Positions 28,627-37,732 are shown, counted from the stretch's first letter. The stretch is 64,000 nucleotides of DNA from Clavibacter michiganensis (GCF_002151125.1 NZ_MDJZ01000017.1:391510-455509), one strand, 5' to 3'. Notes: a model not told the origin generated them from the letters alone. Made by a program: numbers and translations.

Positions 28627-30123
28627 ATGCCGCACCGCCCCCGGATCGTCTCGCTCGGCATGTCGCTGGAGGCGAGCGTGTACTCGCCCGCCGTGACCCG
28701 CGTCGACCAGTTCGTGCGCACCGAGGGCGACGCGTACCTCGCCCGCTACCCGTTCCTCGCGCCCGGATCCCCGCTCCGTGAGCGCACCGACTGGACGGCG
28801 CTGCCGCACTTCCGCGCGATCCCCGGCGGCCCCGTCCCGGCCGACGACCACCGCGCGATCGTCGACGACCTCCTCGGCGCGCTCGAGCGGACGCTGCGCG
28901 AGGACGGCCCGGTCGACGGCGTGCTCTACGACGTGCACGGCGCGATGAGCGTGATCGGCACGGACGACCCCGAGGGCGTGCTGGCCGGCCGGATCCGCAC
29001 GCTCGTCGGCCCCGACGCGATCGTCTCGGCGACCATGGACCTGCACGGGAACGTCACGCCGCTGCTCGCGAGCTCGGTCGACCTCATCACCTGCTACCGC
29101 CTCGCGCCGCACGAGGACGCGCTCGAGACCGTGGAGCGCGCGGTGCGGAACCTCGTCGACCGGCTGACGGGGCCGAGGCGTCGGGAACCGGTGGCGACCG
29201 CGTGGGTGCCCGTGCCGATCCTGCTGCCGGGCGAGAAGACCAGCACGCGCGACGAGCCGGCGAAGGGGCTGTACGGGCGGATCCCGGGGATCACGGCGCG
29301 CGACGGCGTGATCGACGCGGGGATCTGGATCGGCTACGCGTGGGCCGACGAGCCGCGCAACCACGCGGCCGTGGTCGTAACCGGCGACGACGCGGAGGTC
29401 GTCGCGGCGTCCGCCGAGGATCTGGCCGCCGAGCTCTGGCGCGTGCGCGACGACTTCGCCTTCGTGGCGCCCGTCGGCACGCTCGACGAGTGCCTCGACC
29501 GGGCCGTCGCGAGCGCCGCGCGGCCGTTCTTCGTGAGCGACTCGGGCGACAACCCCACGGCCGGCGGCGCGGGCGACGCCACGGGCACCCTGCGCGCGCT
29601 GCTCGCGCGGCCGGAGATCGCGTCGGGCGCGGTCGAGGCGGTCTACGCGTCGATCCCGGATCCGGGTGCCGTCGCCGCGTGCGTCGCGGCCGGCGTCGGG
29701 GGGCGCGTCGACGTGCGGGCGGGCGCGCTCGTCGACGACACGGTGGCGCCGCCCGCCGAGATCCGCGGCACGGTCGAGCACATCGCCGAGGGGGATCCCG
29801 CGGCCGACGTGGAGGCGGTGGTGCGCGTGGGCGGCCTGCGCGTGATCCTCACGGCCCGGCGGAAGCCGTACCACCTGGAGGCGGACTTCACGCGGAACGG
29901 CATCGACGCGAGGGCCGCCGACCTCGTGGTCGTGAAGATCGGCTACCTCGAGCCCGAGCTGCACGCGATGGCGGCCGACTGGATGATGGCGCTCACGCCC
30001 GGCGGCGTCGACCAGGACCTCGCGCGGCTGCCCCACCACCGCATCGTCCGGCCGATGGTGCCGTTCGACGAGGTGACGGGGACGCCCGATCTCTCCGCCC
30101 GCATGATGACGCGCCCGATCTGA
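28627..30123 (+). CDS. M81 family metallopeptidase (MlrC-like)
   Basis: The 498-residue protein belongs to the MlrC/DUF1485 family named after microcystinase C, zinc-dependent hydrolases. N-terminal domain marks are GVLYDVHGAMSVIG and MDLHGNVTP, with putative metal-binding Asp and His, and the THEE-like region is reduced to CYRLAPHEDALET. The C-terminal MlrC domain follows from DSGDNPTAGGAGD. A GGAAGGGA site precedes the ATG. It converges with the ROK repressor gene. Here it most likely hydrolyses a peptide- or amide-linked sugar conjugate rather than a toxin; the substrate is inference. Confidence 0.87.
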   Translation: MPHRPRIVSLGMSLEASVYSPAVTRVDQFVRTEGDAYLARYPFLAPGSPLRERTDWTALPHFRAIPGGPVPADDHRAIVDDLLGALERTLREDGPVDGVLYDVHGAMSVIGTDDPEGVLAGRIRTLVGPDAIVSATMDLHGNVTPLLASSVDLITCYRLAPHEDALETVERAVRNLVDRLTGPRRREPVATAWVPVPILLPGEKTSTRDEPAKGLYGRIPGITARDGVIDAGIWIGYAWADEPRNHAAVVVTGDDAEVVAASAEDLAAELWRVRDDFAFVAPVGTLDECLDRAVASAARPFFVSDSGDNPTAGGAGDATGTLRALLARPEIASGAVEAVYASIPDPGAVAACVAAGVGGRVDVRAGALVDDTVAPPAEIRGTVEHIAEGDPAADVEAVVRVGGLRVILTARRKPYHLEADFTRNGIDARAADLVVVKIGYLEPELHAMAADWMMALTPGGVDQDLARLPHHRIVRPMVPFDEVTGTPDLSARMMTRPI

Positions 30124-30141
30124 CGGCGCGGGACGCGGGGC

Positions 30142-31428
30142 TCAGTACAGCCGCGCCAGCGCCCGCCGCAGGCACAGCTGCCCGATGCCGAGCACGCCCG
30201 CGTCCACGCCGGCCTCGCTCTGCTGGATCCGCAGCGTCGTCGTCGCGAGCGGGTGGCAGCTCTCGTAGAGCTGCGAGCGGATGGCGGCGACGAACGGCTC
30301 GACGGTCGACAGCATCCCGCCGATGACCACCACCTCCGGGTTGAAGAAGTTGACGACCGCGGCGAGGGTGTCGCCGACCGTGCGCCCCGCCTGGCGCAGC
30401 TGCGTGGTCGCGCGCGCGTCGCCGTCGTGGGCGAGCCGCACGGCGTCGGGCAGGTCACGCACGGGGGCTCCCGCCGCGCGCAGCCCCGCGACGACGCCCG
30501 CGGCGCCGACCACCGTCTCCAGGCACCCGCTGTTGCCGCAGTTGCACGGGATCCCCGCCGCCGCCGCGACACGCACGTGCGCGATGTCGCCCGCCAGCGC
30601 GGTGGCGCCGCGGTACACGTGGCCGTTGATGACGATGCCGCAGCCGACGGACGCGCCCGCCTTGAGGAACAGCATGCTGCCCACCCGCACGCGGGATCCG
30701 GCGGCCCGGCGGTCGAGGGTGGCGTGCTCGCCGAGGCCCATCATGTTGGCGTCGTTGTCGACCACGGCGACGGCGTCGAACTCGTCCGCGAGCCAGCCGA
30801 CGACGTCGAAGCGGTGCCAGCCGGGCATCGAGGCGGGCGACTCGACCATGCCGCGCGCGGTGTCGACCGGGCCCGGCAGGCACATGCCGACGCCGCGGAC
30901 GACGGGGTCCCCGGACTCCGCGACGAGCGCCCGCAGCGCCGTGGCGACCAGCGCGAGCACGCCGAGCGGGCCGGCGCCGATGTCGATGGGGATGGTGCGC
31001 GCGTCGACGATGGTGCCGGACATGCTGAGGAGCGCGAGCCGGGCGTGGCTGCGTCCGAGGTCGGCGGCGAGCATCACGCCCGCGTCGTCGCGCAGGTGCA
31101 GCACGCGCGGGCGGCGGCCGCCCGTCGGGTCGCCGGATCCGCGCTCCTCGACGAGGCCGGAGCGCAGCAGCTGCGTGATCTTCCCCGTGATCGTCGACGG
31201 GGGCAGCCCGAGGGTGCGGGCGAGGTCGGCGCGGTTCGTGGCCGAGCCCGTGGCGATCATGTAGAGCAGCGCCGACGCGGTCTCCCCGGCGATCTCGCTG
31301 TCGGGGACCTGGCGGCGGATCCGCGGCGGCGGCGGGGGCAGGCGGCCTCCGCCGAGCAGGCGCTCGGGCGGGCGCGCGGCGGGTGGTCCGGGCGGACCCG
31401 GCGGACCCGTCGGCGGCGGGACGGTCAT
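30142..31428 (-). CDS. ROK family transcriptional repressor (XylR/NagC type)
   Basis: A sugar-responsive regulator of 428 residues. After a Pro/Gly-rich N terminus (about 45 residues), a winged helix-turn-helix (about 55-110) reads NRADLARTLGLPPSTITGKITQLLRSGLVEERG. The ROK sugar-binding domain follows, with the ROK zinc motif CNCGNSGCLE and the glucose-contact region HVRVAAAAG. The N-terminal phosphate-binding DxGxTxxR loop is altered (AADLGRSHARL), so it senses rather than phosphorylates. The ATG overlaps the ROK kinase stop by four bases, placing the regulator at the end of the transporter operon it probably controls. Confidence 0.9.
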   Translation of the reverse strand: MTVPPPTGPPGPPGPPAARPPERLLGGGRLPPPPPRIRRQVPDSEIAGETASALLYMIATGSATNRADLARTLGLPPSTITGKITQLLRSGLVEERGSGDPTGGRRPRVLHLRDDAGVMLAADLGRSHARLALLSMSGTIVDARTIPIDIGAGPLGVLALVATALRALVAESGDPVVRGVGMCLPGPVDTARGMVESPASMPGWHRFDVVGWLADEFDAVAVVDNDANMMGLGEHATLDRRAAGSRVRVGSMLFLKAGASVGCGIVINGHVYRGATALAGDIAHVRVAAAAGIPCNCGNSGCLETVVGAAGVVAGLRAAGAPVRDLPDAVRLAHDGDARATTQLRQAGRTVGDTLAAVVNFFNPEVVVIGGMLSTVEPFVAAIRSQLYESCHPLATTTLRIQQSEAGVDAGVLGIGQLCLRRALARLY

Positions 31429-32444
31429 CCGCCGACGACCGGCGCGGCGGCCGCGCTCGCGAGGGACGCGGGCACGGCGGCGTCGCCGTCGGCCGCCTCC
31501 GGAAGGCGCCCGGCGATGAGCGCCGACGCGATGACGCCGGCCTGCCCGCCGAAGCGCGCGGCCACCACGAGCGGGCGGCGCTGGAACGTGAGGAGGGAGT
31601 CGAGCCGCTCGCGCAGCGGCCCGAGGAGCTGCTCGCCCGCGCGGGACAGCCCGCCGGCGACCACGACGACCTCGGGGGAGAGGATCGCCGTCAGCTGCGC
31701 GAAGGCGAGCGCCAGCGCGTCGATGCACGCGTCGACGACCCGCTGCGCGACGGGATCCCCGTCGGCCGCGGCCCGGAACACGCGCGCCGACCCGCCCTCG
31801 GCGCTCGCGCTCCCGGTCGCGCGGGCGTACGCGCGGGCCACGCCCTGGGCCGAGGCGACGGTCTCGAGGCAGCCGGATCCGCCGCACGCGCAGCGGACGC
31901 CCGCGTCGGATCCCACGGGCGTCGTGCGCATGTGCCCGAGCTCGGCGCCGCGGCCGCCCGCCGTGTAGAGCCGGCCGTCGACGAAGACGGCCGCGCCGAT
32001 CCCCGTGCCGATCGACACCACGACGGCGTCGCGGGCGCCGCGGGCCGCGCCCATCTCGAACTCGGCGACCCCGGCGCCGCGCGCGTCGTTGCCGAACGCG
32101 ACCGGCAGCCCGGTGGCGTCGGCCAGCAGGTCGCGCATGGGCACCTCGCGGAGTCCCACGTGCTCGGCGAGCACGACCACGCCGCGGTCGTCGTCGACGA
32201 CGCCGGCCACGTGCACGCCGATCGCGGCGGGCGCGGCCCGCGGGTGGTCGCGCGCGGCGTCCGCGACGGCCGAGGCGAGCGCGGCGACCAGCGCGTCGGC
32301 GTCATGGGTGGGCGTGCGGATCGAGCGGGTCTCGACGACCTCGCCGCGCGCGTCGACGACGGCGATCTTGACGTCCGTGCCGCCGATGTCGAACGCGATG
32401 ACCGGCCGGGCGACCCGCAGCTCGAGCCGCGGGAGGTCCGTCAC
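31425..32444 (-). CDS. ROK family sugar kinase
   Basis: A 339-residue ROK protein without a DNA-binding domain. The intact ATP-binding loop FDIGGTDVKIAVVD and the zinc motif CACGGSGCLETVAS indicate an active glucokinase- or ManNAc-kinase-type enzyme phosphorylating the imported sugar. Its GTG start overlaps the MalG-type permease stop by four bases and its stop overlaps the ROK regulator start. Adjacent kinase and repressor of the same fold probably arose by duplication. The substrate sugar is unknown. Confidence 0.9.
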   Translation of the reverse strand: MTDLPRLELRVARPVIAFDIGGTDVKIAVVDARGEVVETRSIRTPTHDADALVAALASAVADAARDHPRAAPAAIGVHVAGVVDDDRGVVVLAEHVGLREVPMRDLLADATGLPVAFGNDARGAGVAEFEMGAARGARDAVVVSIGTGIGAAVFVDGRLYTAGGRGAELGHMRTTPVGSDAGVRCACGGSGCLETVASAQGVARAYARATGSASAEGGSARVFRAAADGDPVAQRVVDACIDALALAFAQLTAILSPEVVVVAGGLSRAGEQLLGPLRERLDSLLTFQRRPLVVAARFGGQAGVIASALIAGRLPEAADGDAAVPASLASAAAAPVVGG

Positions 32445-33376
32445 TTGACCGCGCCCGCGGTGAGGCCCGTCGCCATGCGCTTCTGCACGATGAGGAAGAG
32501 GATCACCACGGGGAGCGCCATGAGCGTCGATCCTGCCATGATGCCGCCCCAGTCGGTCTCCTGCATCTGGCCCCGGAAGCCCTGCAACCAGAGCGGCAGC
32601 GTGCGGCTGTCGTCGGCGGAGAGCGTCACGAGCGCGAGCGTGTACTCGTTCCAGGCGGCCAGGAAGCTGAAGATGCTGGAGGCGACGAGGCCGGATCCGA
32701 GCAGCGGCAGCGTCACCCGGCGGAACGCGCCGACGCGGCTGCAGCCGTCGAGCATGGCGGCCTCCTCGAGCTCCACGGGGATCCCGTCGACGAAGCCCTT
32801 GAGCACCCAGATCGTGAACGGCACGTTGGCGGCGAGGTACAGGATGCTCAGGCCGAGCACCGAGTTGAGCAGGCCCCAGCCGTCGAGCATGCGGTACTGC
32901 GAGATGAAGAGCGCCTCCGCGGGGATCATCTGGATCACGAGCACGGCGACGATCATCGAGGTGCGCCCCCGGAAGCGGAACCGGCTGAGCGCGAACGCCG
33001 CGACCACGCCGAACGCGAGCGAGCCGGCCACGACGACGAGCGCGATGAGCGTGCTCATCCGCAGCGCCGACCAGAAGCGGCCGTCGCCCAGCACGCGCGC
33101 GAAGTGCTCGACCGTGCCGCCGAGGGGGATCCACGTGGGCGTGCGCGACGACAGCTGCTCGGAGGTGAGGAAGGCCGCGTCCACCATCCAGTAGACGGGG
33201 AACAGCCAGACCAGGCCGAACGCGATCGCCACGATGTCGAGCGCGACGCGGCCGGGGGAGCGGCGGCGGCGCGCGCGGGGGGCGCGGGAGGCGGGCGGCG
33301 CCCCGGCGGCCGACGCGGCGGGAGGCGCGGTGGCGGCGTCGGCGGCGGTCGTCGTGCGTGCGATGGTCGCGGTCAT
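32441..33376 (-). CDS. ABC sugar transporter permease, MalG type
   Basis: An inner-membrane subunit of 311 residues. It has an Ala/Thr/Pro-rich N terminus of about 40 residues and six membrane segments. The ATPase-contact EAA loop is EEAAMLDGCSRVGAFRRVTLPLLGSGLVAS. The C terminus GLTAGAVKG-like ending (TGLTAGAVK) is typical of MalG-type permeases. The ATG overlaps the preceding permease stop by four bases. With the next two genes upstream it forms a carbohydrate uptake (CUT1) importer. Confidence 0.93.
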   Translation of the reverse strand: MTATIARTTTAADAATAPPAASAAGAPPASRAPRARRRRSPGRVALDIVAIAFGLVWLFPVYWMVDAAFLTSEQLSSRTPTWIPLGGTVEHFARVLGDGRFWSALRMSTLIALVVVAGSLAFGVVAAFALSRFRFRGRTSMIVAVLVIQMIPAEALFISQYRMLDGWGLLNSVLGLSILYLAANVPFTIWVLKGFVDGIPVELEEAAMLDGCSRVGAFRRVTLPLLGSGLVASSIFSFLAAWNEYTLALVTLSADDSRTLPLWLQGFRGQMQETDWGGIMAGSTLMALPVVILFLIVQKRMATGLTAGAVK

Positions 33377-34335
33377 CGGCCGTCCCCCTCGGTCAGGAGC
33401 GCTCGGATGTAGCGCCAGGTGAGCAGCAGGCTGACGGCGAGCATGACCATGGCGGCGGCCGAGGCGACGCCGTAGTTCCCGCCGGAGAGCCCGATCTGGT
33501 AGACGAACGTGCCGAGCACGTTCGTCTGGTCGGTGATGCCGCTGCTCTGCTGCAGGATGTGGATCTGCGTGAACACCCGCAGGTCCCAGATCACCTGCAG
33601 CAGGCTCACGAGCAGGAGCACGGGGGCCACGGACGGCGCCACGATGTGCACGAAGCGCTGGCGGCCGTCGGCGCCGTCGAGCTGCGCGGCCTCCATCATC
33701 GACTCGTCGAGCTGCGTCACCGACGCGTAGACCATGAAGACCACGAGCGGCACGCTCATCCACGTGATGAGGAGGCCCGCCACGACGAAGAACGTCACGG
33801 GGTCCGAGAGCCAGTTGTAGCCCACCATCCCCTCGGCGCCGAGCCGGCCGAGCACGTAGCCGACGACGCCGCTGCGCGGGTCGAACAGCAGCTGGAACAC
33901 CTGCAGCGAGCTGAGCACGGGCATGGCCCAGGCCACGAGCATGACGATCTGCACGCTCACCGCGATCGACCGGCGCACCTGCGTCAAGAGCATCGCGCCC
34001 GCCGTGCCGACCACCACCGTGGCGGCCGCGCACGCGAGGCAGAAGCCCACCGACCGGCCGAGCGAGGCCCAGAAGGCCGGATCCCCGAGCACCTGCGCGT
34101 AGTTGTCGAGCCACACCAGCTCGGGCGCCTGCCCGAACTGCTGCGCGAGGCCGAAGCGCTGGAACGACATGATCACCTGCCGCGCCAGCGGGTAGCCGAG
34201 GCCGACCGCGACGATCGCCATGGCGGGCAGGACGAGCACCCACGCGAGCCGGCGCTCGGTCCGGGGGCTGCGCGGCGCCTCGAGCGCCGGCGCGGGCGAC
34301 GGCGTGGAGGTGGACGTGCTGAGGACGGCGCTCAC
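33373..34335 (-). CDS. ABC sugar transporter permease, MalF type
   Basis: The 320-residue partner permease with six predicted helices. The first is WVLVLPAMAIVAVGLGYPLA, and the EAA loop is MEAAQLDGADGRQRFVHIVAPSVAPVLLL. The start is a GTG seven bases after the substrate-binding-protein stop. CUT1 systems need an ATPase; none is encoded in this operon or window, so the pair must borrow one from elsewhere, as MsiK does for several importers in streptomycetes. Confidence 0.93.
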   Translation of the reverse strand: MSAVLSTSTSTPSPAPALEAPRSPRTERRLAWVLVLPAMAIVAVGLGYPLARQVIMSFQRFGLAQQFGQAPELVWLDNYAQVLGDPAFWASLGRSVGFCLACAAATVVVGTAGAMLLTQVRRSIAVSVQIVMLVAWAMPVLSSLQVFQLLFDPRSGVVGYVLGRLGAEGMVGYNWLSDPVTFFVVAGLLITWMSVPLVVFMVYASVTQLDESMMEAAQLDGADGRQRFVHIVAPSVAPVLLLVSLLQVIWDLRVFTQIHILQQSSGITDQTNVLGTFVYQIGLSGGNYGVASAAAMVMLAVSLLLTWRYIRALLTEGDGR

Positions 34336-34342
34336 GGGCGGA

Positions 34343-35629
34343 TCACGCCGGGCCGAGGAGGCTCGTGAGCTTGGCGTCCGCCGCGGAGGCGAGCGCGACG
34401 GTGTCGCCGCCGGCCGCGACCGCGACGTAGAAGTCGTCGATCACGCGCGCGCCCTCGACGAGCGCCCAGTTCTGCGCGGCGGGCGTGCCCACCGAGTTGC
34501 GCACGGCCTCCGTGGTGAGGGTGGCGAGCTCGTCGCTGCCGAGCGCGGCGGCGTAGTCGAGGTTGCCGGGGACCCAGCCGCCCTGGGTGGCGAAGTACTC
34601 CTGGAACGGCTGGGAGAAGATCAGCCGCATGACCTCCTTGGCGAGGTCCTGGTTCTTGGAGCGGCCGGAGATGGCGACGTTGGATCCGCCCGCGAACGGG
34701 TGCCCGGCGTCGCCGCCCGCGGCCGACGGGAAGCCGAAGTAGCCGACGTTCCCGGCGTCGACGAGCGCCTGGTCGATGTTCGCCAGGTGCCAGTTGAAGC
34801 CGAAGAACATCGCGGTCTCGCCCGCGTTGAACGGCACCCACGGCTTCTCGGCGACCTCGCTGTCGGTGACGCCGCCCGCGGTGGATCCCGTCTCCCAGAT
34901 CGTCTGCAGCGCCTGGAACGCCTTCTGGCTCTCGGGGCTGGAGAGCGAGCCCTTCCAGGTGTCGCCGTCCTGCTCGGCGAGGCGGCCGCCCTCGGTGAAC
35001 TGCCACGCGAGCGCCGACTGCCACGAGATGCCGGGGAGGTACAGGCCCGAGAACGACGGGTCGTCCGCGTGCGCGGCCTGGAGGGTCGCGGCGGCGGCGG
35101 TGAGCTCGTCGACGGTCGTGGGGATCGCGACGCCCGCCTCCTGGAACATGTCCTTGCGGTAGAAGAACAGGCGGCTGCCCGCGTAGAAGGGCGCCGCGTA
35201 CATCTGCCCGTCGTGCGAGCCGAGCTCCACGAGCGACTGCGTGAGGCTGGATCCGCCGAGCTCCTCCTTCATGTCCTCGAGGCTGGTGAGGGCCCCGACC
35301 GCGCAGAAGGTGGGGGCCTGCGTGTTGCCGAGCTCGATGATGTCGGGGGTGGAGTCGGCGCTCGCGAGCGAGGTCTGGAGCTTCGAGACGATGCCGTCCC
35401 AGACCTGCAGCTCGATGGTGAGCGTGGATCCGGGGTGCTGCTCCTCGAACGTCCTCTTCAGCCAGTCGCGCGCGTCCTGGGAGACCGAGTCGGTCATCAT
35501 CCAGACGCGGAGGTCGGCGGTGGCGGGGCCGCCACCGCCGCTGGATCCGGAGGCGCAGGCGGCGAGGAGCGCGGTGAGGCCGAAGGCCCCTCCCAGCCCG
35601 ATGGCGGTGCGGCGGGTGATGTCGGCCAT
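34343..35629 (-). CDS. ABC sugar transporter substrate-binding lipoprotein
   Basis: An extracytoplasmic receptor of 428 residues, bacterial solute-binding family 1. The leader MADITRRTAIGLGG has a twin-arginine pair, a hydrophobic core and the lipobox LLAAC, so it is probably a Tat-exported lipoprotein anchored at the Cys near residue 25. The mature protein shows the CUT1 pattern with FEEQHPGSTLTIELQVWDG and WVPFNAGETAMFFGFNWHL. CAGGAG precedes the ATG. First gene of a five-gene operon (receptor, two permeases, ROK kinase, ROK repressor) and divergent from cutC. Confidence 0.93.
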   Translation of the reverse strand: MADITRRTAIGLGGAFGLTALLAACASGSSGGGGPATADLRVWMMTDSVSQDARDWLKRTFEEQHPGSTLTIELQVWDGIVSKLQTSLASADSTPDIIELGNTQAPTFCAVGALTSLEDMKEELGGSSLTQSLVELGSHDGQMYAAPFYAGSRLFFYRKDMFQEAGVAIPTTVDELTAAAATLQAAHADDPSFSGLYLPGISWQSALAWQFTEGGRLAEQDGDTWKGSLSSPESQKAFQALQTIWETGSTAGGVTDSEVAEKPWVPFNAGETAMFFGFNWHLANIDQALVDAGNVGYFGFPSAAGGDAGHPFAGGSNVAISGRSKNQDLAKEVMRLIFSQPFQEYFATQGGWVPGNLDYAAALGSDELATLTTEAVRNSVGTPAAQNWALVEGARVIDDFYVAVAAGGDTVALASAADAKLTSLLGPA

Positions 35630-35712
35630 GACGGTGTCTCCTGGGGGTCGCGATGCGGGCGGCGGGTGGCACCCATGCTCCGAGCGCCGGGGCCCGCGCA
35701 GGCACGCGCCGT

Positions 35713-35734
35713 GTTAAATCGCGCTTGCATAAAC
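35713..35734. promoter_or_regulatory. candidate operator upstream of the sugar importer operon
   Basis: An AT-rich stretch, GTTAAATCGCGCTTGCATAAAC, forms a weak dyad (GTT...AAC) in the 159-base divergent gap between the receptor gene and cutC. It is followed by the palindrome AACATGTT at 35732-35739. It is a plausible binding site for the ROK repressor; evidence is position and composition only. Confidence 0.35.
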
Positions 35735-35788
35735 ATGTTCTTCATCTGCGGCGCGGCCGGATCCGGGCGCCCGTGCTTGCATGGGCCC

Positions 35789-36541
35789 ATGCCGCGCCCC
35801 CTCGACCCGTCCCGTGCCCGACGCGTCGCGGTGGAGATCGCCGTGCAGGACGCCGCCTCCGCGCGCATCGCGGCGGCAGCGGGCGCCGACCGCGTCGAGC
35901 TGTGCTCCGCGCTCGCCGCGACGGGCGGCGTGACCCCGAGCATCGGGCTCGTCGAGAGCGCGGTGGCGACCGGGGTGCCCGTCCACGTCCTCGTGCGGCC
36001 GCGGTCCGGCGGGTTCGTGCACGACGCCGACGAGCGCGCGGTCATGCTGCGCGACGTGCGGGCGGCGCTCGCCGCGGGGGCCGCGGGCATCGTCTCGGGC
36101 GGGCTCACCGACGACGGGCGGGTCGACTGGGACCTCCTCGCGCGGCTCGTCGATGCGACCGGCGACGCGGTCCTCACGTTCCACCGGGCGATCGACGCCG
36201 TCGACGACCGGCTCGAAGCCCTCGACGCGCTCCTCGCCGCGGGGGTCGGCCGCGTGCTCACGTCCGGCGGCGCGGAGCGGGCGGGCGACGGGGTGCCGGC
36301 GCTCGCGGAGCTGGTGGCGCGCGCGGACGGGCGGCTCGAGATCCAGGCCGGCGGGGGCGTGACGGTCGACGCGATCCCCGGGCTCGTGCGCGCGGGCGTC
36401 GACGCGATCCACCTCTCGGCCCGGCGGCGCGTGGTCGCGACGCGCGTGGGCCCGGGCGGCGGCGAGGCCGCGCACGACGCGACCGACGGGGAGCTCGTCG
36501 CGGCGGCGGTCGCGGCGGCGGCTCGCGCCTCGTCCGGGTGA
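35789..36541 (+). CDS. cutC: CutC family protein
   Basis: A 250-residue TIM-barrel protein of the CutC family, once linked to copper homeostasis; its true activity remains unclear. Family motifs are VEIAVQDAASARIAAAAGADRVELCSALAATGGVTPS, VHVLVRPRSGGFVH, GIVSGGLTDDGRVD, TFHRAIDA and VLTSGGAERAGDG. The ATG sits inside a perfect 14-bp palindrome (GCATGGGCCCATGC). In this position, divergent from a sugar ABC operon, it may serve carbohydrate metabolism rather than copper. Confidence 0.9.
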   Translation: MPRPLDPSRARRVAVEIAVQDAASARIAAAAGADRVELCSALAATGGVTPSIGLVESAVATGVPVHVLVRPRSGGFVHDADERAVMLRDVRAALAAGAAGIVSGGLTDDGRVDWDLLARLVDATGDAVLTFHRAIDAVDDRLEALDALLAAGVGRVLTSGGAERAGDGVPALAELVARADGRLEIQAGGGVTVDAIPGLVRAGVDAIHLSARRRVVATRVGPGGGEAAHDATDGELVAAAVAAAARASSG

Positions 36542-36603
36542 TCCGTCGCCGGGCCCCGAAGTGGGGAGTACGGGCCGGCCTCGGCCGACCGCAGGCTGAC
36601 CCC

Positions 36604-37224
36604 ATGAGGTCCCCCGCCGCGGTCGCGCCGCTGATCGTCGCCGTCGCCCTGCTCGGCGGATGCGCCGCGGGATCCGCCGACACCGCTCCCATCTCCGCCC
36701 CCACCGCCCCGGAGCGCCCGGCCGATGAGTTGACCGCGCGGACCTTCGTCCTCGACAGCGGGCAGGGCGCGGAGCTGTGCCTGGGCGGCGTCGGCCAGTC
36801 CCTCCCGCCCACGTGCGGCGGCCCGCCCATCGAGGGGTGGGACTGGGCGGACGTCGACGACGAGGAGAGCCAGTCGGGCAGCACCTGGGGCGACTACGAG
36901 GTCTTCGGCACGTGGGACGGGACGACGTTCACCCTCACGCGCACGCCCGAGTCCTACGATCCACGGGCCCCGTCCACCGAGGCCCCCCTCCCCGAGCCGA
37001 CACCGGGCGATCCCGGGAACGCCGAGGCGGTCGCCCGCGCCATCGAGGACTACGCGCGCCAGATGGGCACCCCCGACGGGCCGCTCTCGCTCGGCGAGTA
37101 CCGGGGCCGCGCGTCGGTGCAGGTCATCCACGACGACGGCACGCGGCAGGCCGAGGCGGACGCCGAGTACGGCGAGGGCGTCGTCGAGGTCTGGTCGTCG
37201 CTCCGGCCCGCGGACGGCGGGTGA
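36604..37224 (+). CDS. hypothetical secreted lipoprotein
   Basis: No family recognised. The 206-residue product starts MRSPAAVAPLIVAVALLGGCAAG, a lipoprotein leader with lipobox LLGGC, so it should be anchored outside the membrane. The mature part is acidic, with two Cys (ELCLGG and TCGGPP, possible disulfide) and the segment WDWADVDDEESQSGSTWGDYEVFGTWDGTTFTLTR, a pattern of small actinobacterial lipoproteins of unknown role. It follows cutC by 63 bases in the same direction. Confidence 0.75.
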   Translation: MRSPAAVAPLIVAVALLGGCAAGSADTAPISAPTAPERPADELTARTFVLDSGQGAELCLGGVGQSLPPTCGGPPIEGWDWADVDDEESQSGSTWGDYEVFGTWDGTTFTLTRTPESYDPRAPSTEAPLPEPTPGDPGNAEAVARAIEDYARQMGTPDGPLSLGEYRGRASVQVIHDDGTRQAEADAEYGEGVVEVWSSLRPADGG

Positions 37225-37246
37225 TCCGCGGACGGCGGCGGATCAC
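37221..37246 (+). terminator. hairpin terminator overlapping the lipoprotein stop
   Basis: A perfect nine-base inverted repeat, GTGATCCGC and GCGGATCAC, with an eight-base loop, includes the TGA stop codon. Confidence 0.5.
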
Positions 37247-37318
37247 CTGCCGGGCGGGGCGGTCGGGTGTCCCGGTCGGGTGCCGTCGCGCGGACGGTCC
37301 ATCACCGAGGATGGGGGC

Positions 37319-37702
37319 ATGACGCATCCTCCCGTGACCGACATCGCCGCCGAGCTCCGCGAGGTGACCGCGCACTGGACCCCGCGGGTCGTCGGGCGGG
37401 TGAACGACCAGTACGTGAAGGTCGCGAAGCTGCTCGGTGAGCTGACGTGGCACGCGCACGACGCCGAGGACGAGATGTTCCTCGTCGTCTCGGGTCGCCT
37501 GCGCATCCAGCTGCCCGACGACCAGGAGGTCGTGCTGGGTCCCGGCCAGTTCCATGTCGTGCCCCGCGGCGTGCAGCACAACCCGGTCGCGGACGAGGAG
37601 GTGGAGATCGTCCTGATCGAGACGGTCACCACCGCCCACACGGGCGACGTCATCGTGCCGGGGACGGTCCCGGTCGAGCGACAGGTGGGCGACTTCCGCT
37701 GA
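37319..37702 (+). CDS. cupin domain protein
   Basis: A 127-residue single-domain cupin. The metal-site motif is ELTWHAHDAEDEMFLVVSGRLRIQL (two His and a Glu) and the second motif is GPGQFHVVPRGVQHNPVADEEVEIVLIE (final His). Such small cupins bind a metal and act as dioxygenases, isomerases or sensors; no specific activity can be given. I chose the ATG at 37319 because it follows a purine-rich GAGGATGGGGG; an earlier in-frame ATG at 37280 adds a non-conserved leader. It is apparently monocistronic. Confidence 0.87.
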   Translation: MTHPPVTDIAAELREVTAHWTPRVVGRVNDQYVKVAKLLGELTWHAHDAEDEMFLVVSGRLRIQLPDDQEVVLGPGQFHVVPRGVQHNPVADEEVEIVLIETVTTAHTGDVIVPGTVPVERQVGDFR

Positions 37703-37713
37703 TCCGTCCCGCT

Positions 37714-37732
37714 GCGCCGCGCAGAGCGGCGC
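37714..37732 (+). terminator. hairpin terminator after the cupin gene
   Basis: GCGCCGC and GCGGCGC form a seven-pair stem around GCAGA, 11 bases after the cupin stop. Confidence 0.4.

Noticed and set aside
31425..32444. Second ROK protein as another repressor
   Set aside because: It lacks any helix-turn-helix and keeps the intact ATP-binding loop FDIGGTDVK, so a kinase is the better call.
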